Shown here piece after piece: positions 6,636-12,830 of a stretch of 17,326 nt of DNA. Under the pieces are notes generated by a model that had not been told where the DNA came from, ran no database searches, and was given only the letters and a program-made list of their open reading frames with translations. The position numbers and the translations under genes are program-made. Position 1 is the first letter of the stretch. Every line of letters begins with the position of its first letter. The stretch is from Candidatus Colimorpha enterica (lineage in GTDB: Bacteria > Bacillota > Clostridia > Oscillospirales > CAG-272): positions 23,187 to 40,512 of the forward strand of contig FR891209.1 of NCBI GenBank assembly GCA_000433515.1. The letters run 5' to 3'.

Positions 6636-8096
6636 TTATTTCCCCGCCGTCACCGAGGCGATGAAGTCATTCAGGTTCTCGCTGAATTTGTCGCCGATAG
6701 CCGCGAAGGAAGAGGAGGGATTCATGCCCTCGACAAGGACATTCTCGATAGCCGAGCGGACGCCGCCGAAGTTGTAGTTGAAGCCGATGTCATATGTTGC
6801 GCTGGCAACGCAGATCTCAAGCATCTTCTTGGAGTCGTCGTCGCGCAGCTCCTTGTTCTTCATGATGACCTCATACTGTTCGGGGGACGAGGTGTACCTT
6901 GAAAGCGCAGCCATCGCCTCTGTCATGAAGCCGGAGAACGCGGTATCCTTCACGGTTATCGGGAAGGTCGCACAGGTGGTTATCCACGGGTTGGCGAAAT
7001 TGATGTAGTCCTTCTGCTCCTCGTTGAATTTCGGGAAGGGAAGAGCGCCGAATTCGTTCTCCATGTCGCGGAAGAGCGAAAGGTCGCATCCGGCAACCTC
7101 TATGAAATATGCGCGGTCGGTCACGAAAGCCGAAACACCGGGGTAGTAGGTGTGGTTGAGAACATCGTCGTTGAACCATTCCTGAAGCTTTTCAAGAATG
7201 TTTATGTTCGCTGGGGTGTTGTAAACGCCGGTAAAGCTGCCGTCGCTCTCTCTGACGGTGTATCTTCCGCCGCACCCGAAATAGGAGGAATAGCTTCCGG
7301 CAAGGAAGCCGATCTTGTCGTTCTCAAGTGATATGGAGCCGTCCTTGTCAAGATCCTCGCTCTTTCCGCGGTAGATCTGATAGAGCTTTTCGTAAGTCCA
7401 TGTTCCGTCGTAGACCGCCTGATAGGGCAGCTCGGTCTTCTCATCCTCAAGCAGTTTCTTGTTGAAGAGAATGAGGGAAACCGAGGTGGTTCCGCGCGTC
7501 GTGATGTCGCCGGTGGAGAAGAAGGTCTTTCCGCCGAGGGTGAAGGACTCTGTCATGTTGCGGTTCCACCAGTCATTTGACAGGTCGATTTCTTTGATCT
7601 CTCCGATGTCGGTGAGAAGGTTGTCGCTGAGCATACCGCTTCCGAGATAGAACAGCGAACCGAGGAGCAGATCCATGGCGTCCTCTCCGGTCGAAGCAAG
7701 CTCTTTTGCGGTGTCGGAAAGCACCTGATCGTTTGTTGCGATGGTATATACCATCTTGACCTTATACTTTTCCTCAAGCTGAGAGTCGCGCTTGTACAGT
7801 GCGGCATTTATCCTGTCAGCCGGGTCGGCATCCTCTGTCGGAGCCTGACGGACAAAGACTGCGTCGTTGAAGTAATTCGCGCAGTATATGCGGAAGTCCT
7901 TCCCGCCGAAATCCTTTTCGTCGAATTTGTCAAGGATGTTGTTCGCGTCGTATGTAACGTCGCCGTCTGTACCTTTTGTCCCCACTGTTCCGGTGCTTCC
8001 CGCGGGAGTGTTTCCCCCGGTCTTGCAGGCGGCAAGCGAAAGTGCGGAAAGTGCGGAAAGTGCGGCAAGAATAAGGGTGATTATCTTCTTTTTCAT
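6636..8096 (-). CDS. ABC transporter sugar-binding lipoprotein (extracellular solute-binding protein)
   Basis: A 486-residue lipoprotein: signal peptide with lipobox LAAC (Cys24), a Gly/Thr-rich tether to about residue 48, then a periplasmic-binding-protein-like body. Family-typical features are the early strand DFRIYCANYFND, the DLLLGSL segment (142-148), FNKKLLED in the hinge region, and a calcium-loop-like DLDKDGSISLEND at 248-260, as seen in many clostridial sugar-binding proteins. The role is to capture an oligosaccharide at the membrane for ABC import. No permease or ATPase for sugar uptake lies in the window; the ABC genes at 14301-15841 are of another class. Start: a full AAAGGAGG stands 13 bases upstream and overlaps the preceding gene's stop (TAAAGGAGG), only 19 bases separating the genes. 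The signal peptide contains a 9-bp tandem repeat (8041-8067). Confidence 0.88.
   Translation of the reverse strand: MKKKIITLILAALSALSALSLAACKTGGNTPAGSTGTVGTKGTDGDVTYDANNILDKFDEKDFGGKDFRIYCANYFNDAVFVRQAPTEDADPADRINAALYKRDSQLEEKYKVKMVYTIATNDQVLSDTAKELASTGEDAMDLLLGSLFYLGSGMLSDNLLTDIGEIKEIDLSNDWWNRNMTESFTLGGKTFFSTGDITTRGTTSVSLILFNKKLLEDEKTELPYQAVYDGTWTYEKLYQIYRGKSEDLDKDGSISLENDKIGFLAGSYSSYFGCGGRYTVRESDGSFTGVYNTPANINILEKLQEWFNDDVLNHTYYPGVSAFVTDRAYFIEVAGCDLSLFRDMENEFGALPFPKFNEEQKDYINFANPWITTCATFPITVKDTAFSGFMTEAMAALSRYTSSPEQYEVIMKNKELRDDDSKKMLEICVASATYDIGFNYNFGGVRSAIENVLVEGMNPSSSFAAIGDKFSENLNDFIASVTAGK
8041..8067. repeat. Three tandem 9-bp units inside a signal-peptide coding region
   Basis: AGTGCGGAA at 8041-8049 and 8050-8058, then AGTGCGGCA at 8059-8067. 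On the minus strand they encode the Ala-Leu-Ser triplet three times (residues 12-20) in the hydrophobic core of the solute-binding protein's signal peptide. The unit is a multiple of three, so unit gain or loss would lengthen or shorten the core without a frameshift. Confidence 0.85.
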
Positions 8097-8115
8097 GTCC
8101 GTGTGCCGTCCTCCT

Positions 8116-8901
8116 TTACGATATCACGCAGCTCTGGATAATAAGCTCCGCTCCGGGGCAGAAGGCTCCCCAGTAGTTGTTGTCTCCGACGCCTATCGGA
8201 CCTATCTGAATGAAGAAGTCCTTCAGGCTGCTTCCGGTTCTGAAGGTGTAGATATACTCCTCAAAATCAGCCGAGTCGGATATCGCCACGGGAGACGCGC
8301 CGGAAACATCGCCGCTTGCGCGGATAAAGACGTTGTCATAGGTTCCCGGATATTTTACGTGAAGTTTATGCGTGGGGTTGCTGTTGAACTTTGCAATAAC
8401 GGTAACGGTGTATGTGGTGTTGGGCTTGAGGATCTCCGACACGCCTATGTAGTTGCCGATCCCGTGGTCGGCGGTGTTTGTCTCGCTCTTGCTGACGCTT
8501 CTGATAACAAGCTCGCCCTTGTCGTTGATAATTCTTTCGCAGGGTTCAAGCCCGCCTGCGCCGGCTCTGAGCGTTCCCGACCATACTCCCTCGATGACGT
8601 CCCAGTTGTCGTCGCCGGCATTGTTCTTTACAAGCTCAACCGGGTCGCCCTTCGGCTCTGTCACCGGAGGCTCTGTCGTTACCGGCTCCGATGTTGCGGG
8701 AGCCGTTGACACAGGCTCTGTTGATGCCGGGTCGGTGGCTGACGGTGCCGATGTCGCAGGAGAGGTCGTTGTCTCCTCCGTGTTCTTCGTGCCTGCGGTC
8801 GTGCCGGAGCTTTCCGCGGGCTTCCCGTCGTCCTTCCTGCAGCTGCCCATTACCGACACGGCAAGGAGAGCGGCAAGAATTGCGATACTGATCTTCTTCA
8901 T
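8116..8901 (-). CDS. Lipoprotein with CBM-like domain
   Basis: A 261-residue lipoprotein. The signal peptide ends in lipobox VMGSC (Cys21); residues about 30-85 are a Ser/Thr/Pro/Glu/Ala-rich spacer with TEP, SEP and TAP repeats; residues about 88-261 are a domain paralogous to that of 5802-6581. Shared blocks include WDVIEGVWSGT, TADHGIGNYIGVS, KFNSNPTH, KYPGTYDNVFIR, IQIGPIGVG and WGAFCPGA. The domain reaches the C-terminus here, with no wall anchor, so the two paralogues display it by different means. The long flexible spacer would hold it away from the membrane. It lies 31 bases after the phosphotriesterase-like gene and 19 before the solute-binding-protein gene. The upstream leader (ACCGAAAGGA then A/G-rich) resembles that of its paralogue. 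Carbohydrate binding is inferred. Confidence 0.85.
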   Translation of the reverse strand: MKKISIAILAALLAVSVMGSCRKDDGKPAESSGTTAGTKNTEETTTSPATSAPSATDPASTEPVSTAPATSEPVTTEPPVTEPKGDPVELVKNNAGDDNWDVIEGVWSGTLRAGAGGLEPCERIINDKGELVIRSVSKSETNTADHGIGNYIGVSEILKPNTTYTVTVIAKFNSNPTHKLHVKYPGTYDNVFIRASGDVSGASPVAISDSADFEEYIYTFRTGSSLKDFFIQIGPIGVGDNNYWGAFCPGAELIIQSCVIS

Positions 8902-8932
8902 GTTCTTTTCTTCCTTTCGGTTTATTGCGCCG

Positions 8933-9928
8933 TCACATGAACAGGCGCTTTACATTATCGGTGAAGAGACTGTTTATCTCTGCATCGCTTATGCCTTTTG
9001 CGCGTATCTTCGGAACGACCGAGTCGAATATCTCGGCATATCCTCCTCCGCCGAACTGCTTCAGCCGCACCTTCCAGCAGACGTCCTGCGAAAGAAGCAG
9101 CTTTTTCTCGTATCCCAGCTCAAAAGCCCTGAGCACCGCGCCGACCCTCTCGTCGTCGCTTTCGATTCCGGGGAAATTCATTCCGAACTGATCGACCGAG
9201 ACAAACGCGCCGCGGCGGAATGCCTCCTCCATCGGGCAGAGCAGGCTCCAGTGACCCATGACGAACTTCGACAGGTCGGCTCCCTCCTCCTCGGCAATGT
9301 CAAGGACGTGAAGGTCGGGAGAATGGCAGATGACCGGCACTCCGGTTTCCTTCTGCGCGATAGCGGCGGCGTGGTATATGATATCGGTGCCCTCATAATC
9401 GCCGTTTCCGACCTCTCCGATGATTCCGGGCTTGATCCCCGTGTCGCCGACGCCCTCGTATATCTCCTTTATCAGGATATCCGCTACCTTGTTTTTGCCC
9501 TGGGTCATGATGAAATCGCGGAAATCATCGTCAAGCGACGGGAACCAGTACCAGCTTCCGCCCATGATGACGTTTATCCCGGCTTTTTCGGCTATCTCGC
9601 GGAGTTTAAGCGGGTTTCTTGCGATATCCGCGGTCGAGACCTCAACGATCGTCTGTCCGCCTGCCGCTTTGAAGGATTCAAGCTCCTTCACTGTCATACC
9701 GACGTCATTGAAGCACAGGTTGTCCTCGTACTCAAACACCACCGAGTGCAGGTCGCGGAGTATCTCCTTCCGGTTCTCCTTTGTGACCTTCTCGTCGGTC
9801 ATGACAAGGTCGGGGTGCGCCCTCTTATAGAGCGTTGCGACGTCAAACCAGAGGTGCTCGTGCGTAAGCGTCACTCCGAGCGAATCGATATCTATCGGAC
9901 CTCTTACGCTGTTTATCATTTTTCCCAT
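8933..9928 (-). CDS. Phosphotriesterase-family metal-dependent hydrolase
   Basis: A 331-residue amidohydrolase-superfamily protein. The expected binuclear metal ligands are all visible: HxH in TLTHEHLW (His23, His25), Glu172 in IIGEVGNGD at the bridging position (Glu, as in the E. coli PHP branch, instead of carbamylated Lys), His202 in VICHSPD, His226 in VMGHW, and Asp282 in SQDVCWKVRL, followed by FGGGGY. Phosphotriesterase activity itself is unlikely; this branch includes lactonases and other ester or sugar-derivative hydrolases. The start at 9928 is chosen over an in-frame ATG at 9973: GAAAGGA lies about 10 bases upstream of 9928, the family N-terminus begins there, and the extra 15 codons run into the repeat at 9951-10015. 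Its place in a glycan cluster suggests a sugar lactone, ester or phosphate substrate, which the sequence cannot settle. Confidence 0.88.
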   Translation of the reverse strand: MGKMINSVRGPIDIDSLGVTLTHEHLWFDVATLYKRAHPDLVMTDEKVTKENRKEILRDLHSVVFEYEDNLCFNDVGMTVKELESFKAAGGQTIVEVSTADIARNPLKLREIAEKAGINVIMGGSWYWFPSLDDDFRDFIMTQGKNKVADILIKEIYEGVGDTGIKPGIIGEVGNGDYEGTDIIYHAAAIAQKETGVPVICHSPDLHVLDIAEEEGADLSKFVMGHWSLLCPMEEAFRRGAFVSVDQFGMNFPGIESDDERVGAVLRAFELGYEKKLLLSQDVCWKVRLKQFGGGGYAEIFDSVVPKIRAKGISDAEINSLFTDNVKRLFM

Positions 9929-9950
9929 ATCCGTTGATCCTTTCTTTATC

Positions 9951-10015
9951 CGGGCGCTGCCCGGTCCCGCCAAAAACCTTCTTGTAAGAAGGTTTTTGGA
10001 TTTCCAAGAACTTTT
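9951..10015. repeat. Dispersed nested-hairpin repeat, copy B (inverted relative to copy A)
   Basis: Bases 9970-9999 are a 30-bp palindrome with 14-bp arms and a GT centre. Bases 10000-10015 (ATTTCCAAGAACTTTT) are the exact reverse complement of 5685-5700. GGGCGCTGCC at 9952-9961 is the reverse complement of the GGCAGCGCCC core. Copy B lacks the extra GGAGCAATGCC hairpin that copy A carries between the two modules. It fills the 98-base gap between the GH38 stop and the phosphotriesterase-like start, and its AAGAAGG-TTTTT arm could act as an attenuating terminator inside the cluster. Confidence 0.9.
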
Positions 10016-10026
10016 ATCAAAAAATT

Positions 10027-12540
10027 TTATCGGTGTGTTGTTTCAGGGGTGAACATGACTGTCATGAAGCCGTGCGGTTTTATTTTCAGCCTGCCGGAGA
10101 CTGTCTCTCCGGTCGGTCTTTCGCAGTGGTCGCAGATGACGGTTTTTCCTCCGCATCCGGTATCGAGCGAAAATTCCGCCTCTTTCCCGTCGGTCTCTCT
10201 CAGCCGGATGACCGTGCCGCTGCGGTTTTCCGCGGGTTTTATATGTACGATCTCAATATTCTCCTCCGACGGTATGACGTGCGGGAGCATGGGGACAAAA
10301 TTTTCCCCGACCTCCTCCGGCGGGAAGAGAGCCGATGCTCCCCGGCTGTCAGAGGATGTGATATCAAAGCGGTATATTGCCTCTCCCGTCTGGGACATTG
10401 AGAAATTCGTCCGGCAGTTGTTATAGGCGAGCATGACATATACATTCCCGTTTTCCGGCTGCTTTACAAATCCGTCCTCAAATCCCGGCGGGTTTATCAT
10501 ATGGTGCGCCTGCGACACCTCCGTTACGTGAAGCCCTCCGAAGAATACCTGACCGCCCTCGCGCATATCAAGCGTGACCCTGCCGTTCTTTCCGGAAACC
10601 ACCGCGCGGCTTGTGACCGAGCAGTGATTGGTGTTGCAGCCCTCAAGCCGGGTGTCGAAGGCTTTTCCCTCAAAGCACGGCGTGTCGTATGTGAATTCCG
10701 CTCCGTCGTTCCGGAACGGGAAGGCGATAAACGTCTCTCTTGCCGGTGTGCGGTCAAGCAGGATCCGTACCGAGACGGAGAGCCGCTTCTCAGCGTGATA
10801 AAGAACATATTCGGTGATTATCTCCGGCACTCCCGGCAGATGAGACACCGTCATGAACCCGCTTGCCGCCGGTCCGTCAAAGGTCGGATGAGCGTCGGTC
10901 ACGACCGCCTCCGTCACCTTCCCGGTCGCAATGTCGCGGGATATCAGTCTTCCAAGTCCCGGCTCGGTAAGCGTTCTGCCGCTTCCGCAGTCGAAAAGCG
11001 AGTATGACGCAGTATCAAACCGGTAATTTCCGTCTGCCATCCCGCAGGAGCTGCCGACAGCAGAGAGCTTTGTTATCCTGTACTCCCCGACCGACATCGG
11101 CACGGCTTCTCCGAGGTCAAAAATGCAGCGTCTTGCCCCGCCGGAGCAGAGCGATTCGGCATAAATATCGGTAAGCCCCGGAACCGGCGTCAGAGGATCG
11201 GTGATCTCCGTTGCCTGACCGTGCGTCACCTCCCCGGTGCGGAGGTTTTCGATCCGGTATATCCCGGCTTCAATATCGCGGTCGGAGAATTCGGCTGTCC
11301 CTCTCCCCTTCGTTCCCTGCGGGAAGAAGAAGCGGAAGATTCCGTCGCGCCTCTCACTGCGTACGGAAACCGAATCGGTCAGCTTTTTTGCCGTATACGC
11401 GGCACGGAGCGCATATTTCCGCTTCATGCAGAGGTCAAGCTCATGCTCTTCTCCGCAGGAGCGCGACATTCCGAAGCAGTGCTCGTCGTAAAGTATGATA
11501 TCGCGGAACGCGTCGCCGCCGTCGGCGCCCATTCTCTCGGCGATCTCAAGCCTGTGCCGCGCGCGGCGGTTTTCGGCGGTGGTTCCTGCCTCGGTAAGCG
11601 TCAGAACCGGATAATCGGTGTGCGGAAGCTCTCCCGTCACCACCGGAACATCTCCGCATATCTCCGAAAGCCTGTCAAAGAACCGGCTGTCGGTTGCGAC
11701 CTCAAGAGTTATCCCGGTCTTTCCGGCAAGCGTGCTGTTCCACTCCGTCACGATATCGCAGATGTCTGCTGACGGAGCCTCGTTGTCGCTCCCGCGGTAG
11801 ATGTATCTCATTATGTTGTAGGGATATCCGCGCTCCTTCAGCTCCTTTATATAGCCGGGAAGCCGCTCTGCAATGTCGGATATGCCGTTTATCTCCACGC
11901 AGGCGTTTTCGTTGTTGCCGAACCAGCCGTATCCGCTCTGGAACCAGGTAAGAACAGAGCCGCCGCTCTCCGACCCCCATCTGAAAGCCGCCGGACGTCC
12001 GAACTGCTCGCTCCAGTAGGTGTGCTTCATCTCCGGGATCTTTCCGGCAGCGTCCGCCCATTCGAAATAGCGCGGGAAGCCGGCAAACAGATACTTTATC
12101 CCCGCGCCGGACAGTGCCTCTGCCACCCCGCCGCCAAGCCCCGGCATATCGGTAAGCGACGCGCGCGTGATCTTCACTCCGCACTCGTCGGCATAGCGCA
12201 TCGACGGGTACATCGACCGTATCAGCTCCTCGCTGTCAGCGGTGCAGTCGATTATGTTCGCGTAAAGCGCGGGAAGCTCAATGCGCCCTTCTTTGATGCG
12301 CTTCTTCATCCTCGAGCGGTTTTCTTCCGTCGTGCGGGACAGATATGTGTCAAGCGACCAGAATTCTTCAACGGTGTAGCGGTATTTCGCCTCCTCCGGA
12401 TATCCGTCGGTCCTGTCGCAGAAGTCAAGGATGCTGTCGTAATACCGGCAGTAGGAGGATAAAAGCGCTTCGATGTTCTCTGTATACCCGAGGTCGTGAT
12501 GGGTGATGGGAATGAAATATACGGTGATCTTGGTTTTCAT
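10027..12540 (-). CDS. GH38 alpha-mannosidase-like protein
   Basis: An 837-residue cytoplasmic protein (no signal peptide) with the layout of glycoside hydrolase family 38: an N-terminal catalytic half and a C-terminal beta-rich half. PITHHDLGYT near the N-terminus holds the HxD zinc ligands (His14, Asp16). SLTDMPGLGGG places the probable nucleophile and zinc ligand at Asp131. GSDNEAP (250-256) followed by TEWN, and LYDEHCFG with His354, match other family landmarks. Expected role: exo-hydrolysis of alpha-mannosides, although divergent GH38 proteins can have other specificity. It is the first gene of the minus-strand cluster, about 100 bases downstream of a strong promoter with palindromic operators. 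Its only good ribosome-site candidate (AAAAGGA at 12567-12573) is 26 bases from the ATG, with a hairpin in between. No in-frame GTG or TTG lies nearer. Family call is good; substrate uncertain. Confidence 0.85.
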   Translation of the reverse strand: MKTKITVYFIPITHHDLGYTENIEALLSSYCRYYDSILDFCDRTDGYPEEAKYRYTVEEFWSLDTYLSRTTEENRSRMKKRIKEGRIELPALYANIIDCTADSEELIRSMYPSMRYADECGVKITRASLTDMPGLGGGVAEALSGAGIKYLFAGFPRYFEWADAAGKIPEMKHTYWSEQFGRPAAFRWGSESGGSVLTWFQSGYGWFGNNENACVEINGISDIAERLPGYIKELKERGYPYNIMRYIYRGSDNEAPSADICDIVTEWNSTLAGKTGITLEVATDSRFFDRLSEICGDVPVVTGELPHTDYPVLTLTEAGTTAENRRARHRLEIAERMGADGGDAFRDIILYDEHCFGMSRSCGEEHELDLCMKRKYALRAAYTAKKLTDSVSVRSERRDGIFRFFFPQGTKGRGTAEFSDRDIEAGIYRIENLRTGEVTHGQATEITDPLTPVPGLTDIYAESLCSGGARRCIFDLGEAVPMSVGEYRITKLSAVGSSCGMADGNYRFDTASYSLFDCGSGRTLTEPGLGRLISRDIATGKVTEAVVTDAHPTFDGPAASGFMTVSHLPGVPEIITEYVLYHAEKRLSVSVRILLDRTPARETFIAFPFRNDGAEFTYDTPCFEGKAFDTRLEGCNTNHCSVTSRAVVSGKNGRVTLDMREGGQVFFGGLHVTEVSQAHHMINPPGFEDGFVKQPENGNVYVMLAYNNCRTNFSMSQTGEAIYRFDITSSDSRGASALFPPEEVGENFVPMLPHVIPSEENIEIVHIKPAENRSGTVIRLRETDGKEAEFSLDTGCGGKTVICDHCERPTGETVSGRLKIKPHGFMTVMFTPETTHR

Positions 12541-12549
12541 GGCTGCCAG

Positions 12550-12566
12550 CGTCTTACAGTAAGACG
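12550..12566 (-). promoter_or_regulatory. Leader hairpin between ribosome site and GH38 start
   Basis: CGTCTTAC at 12550-12557 is the reverse complement of GTAAGACG at 12559-12566, with one base between (effective stem about 6-7 bp). On the minus-strand message it separates the AAAAGGA at 12567-12573 from the ATG at 12540. Folding would shorten the effective spacing from 26 to roughly 9-11 bases. This is a proposal from sequence alone. Confidence 0.5.
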
Positions 12567-12583
12567 TCCTTTTCGAAGGGGTG

Positions 12584-12596
12584 ACCGCAATGCGGT
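12584..12596 (-). promoter_or_regulatory. Second small leader dyad upstream of GH38
   Basis: ACCGCA (12584-12589) and TGCGGT (12591-12596) form a 6-bp inverted repeat with one central base in the 5' untranslated leader of the GH38 message. It may be a weak RNA hairpin or another protein-binding dyad. Confidence 0.35.
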
Positions 12597-12614
12597 TTTG
12601 TTGTCTTTATCCCG

Positions 12615-12628
12615 GTAAAGCGCTTTAC
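12615..12628. promoter_or_regulatory. LacI-type palindromic operator, promoter-distal
   Basis: GTAAAGCGCTTTAC is a perfect 14-bp palindrome with the central CG usual for LacI-family sites. It begins about 15 bases downstream of the predicted start of the minus-strand transcript. It resembles a catabolite-responsive element in its AAAGCGCTTT core, so CcpA is an alternative binder. Confidence 0.75.
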
Positions 12629-12641
12629 TAAACCGGTTTAG
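12628..12641. promoter_or_regulatory. LacI-type palindromic operator at the transcription start
   Basis: CTAAACCGGTTTAG is a second perfect 14-bp palindrome with central CG. It shares base 12628 with the first; the centres are 13 bases apart. It covers the predicted +1 region of the minus-strand promoter, the classic position for repression. The divergent LacI-family gene at 12831-13919 is the natural candidate binder. Confidence 0.8.
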
Positions 12642-12649
12642 ATATAAAC

Positions 12650-12678
12650 ATTATATACTATCCTTCCGAAAAAAGCAA
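12650..12678 (-). promoter_or_regulatory. Promoter of the glycan cluster
   Basis: On the minus strand, TTGCTT (12678-12673) is followed by 17 bases and a perfect TATAAT (12655-12650). The predicted transcript start is near 12643, giving a leader of about 100 bases to the GH38 ATG. The -35 box is weak (TTG matches, the rest does not), which suits a regulated promoter. Confidence 0.75.
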
Positions 12679-12694
12679 TACCCTGCCGACAAAA

Positions 12695-12732
12695 ATAGTG
12701 CACAAAAATGCCCCTTCAATTTTGTGCACTAT
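12695..12732. promoter_or_regulatory. Inverted repeat with paired GTGCAC cores between divergent promoters
   Basis: ATAGTGCACAAAA (12695-12707) and TTTTGTGCACTAT (12720-12732) are perfect 13-base inverted copies with a 12-base spacer. Each arm is centred on the palindrome GTGCAC, 26 bases apart. The element lies upstream of the -35 of the glycan promoter and upstream of the regulator's promoter. It differs from the LacI-type dyads (central GC, not CG), so a second regulator, possibly an activator, is likely. A long RNA hairpin is the alternative. Confidence 0.7.
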
Positions 12733-12773
12733 GCCGAATTTTTAAAATGCTCTTTTCTTCCTGCCGCGGATTA

Positions 12774-12790
12774 TGATATAATTATATAAT
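12774..12790 (+). promoter_or_regulatory. Extended -10 promoter candidate for the LacI-family gene
   Basis: TGATATAAT at 12774-12782 is an extended -10 (TGnTATAAT), which would compensate for the absence of a good -35. A second TATAAT lies at 12785-12790. Either gives a short leader of about 35-45 bases to the ATG at 12831, which is preceded by GGGGGAT. Confidence 0.5.
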
Positions 12791-12830
12791 AAGTGAAGTC
12801 ATTGTCTCATGAATTCCGGGGGATAGAATC

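Noticed and set aside
8041..8067. Phase-variation switch by tandem repeat
   Set aside because: The unit is 9 bases, so changes in number keep the reading frame; on/off switching is not expected.
8453..9937. Long plus-strand open frame (494 codons) spanning two minus-strand genes
   Set aside because: It crosses the junction between the CBM-like lipoprotein and phosphotriesterase-family genes on the opposite strand and shows low-complexity Val/Ser/Ala sequence, typical of a shadow frame.
9929..9973. Upstream in-frame ATG for the phosphotriesterase-family gene
   Set aside because: The added codons lie in the dispersed repeat and lack family resemblance, whereas the ATG at 9928 has a good ribosome site.
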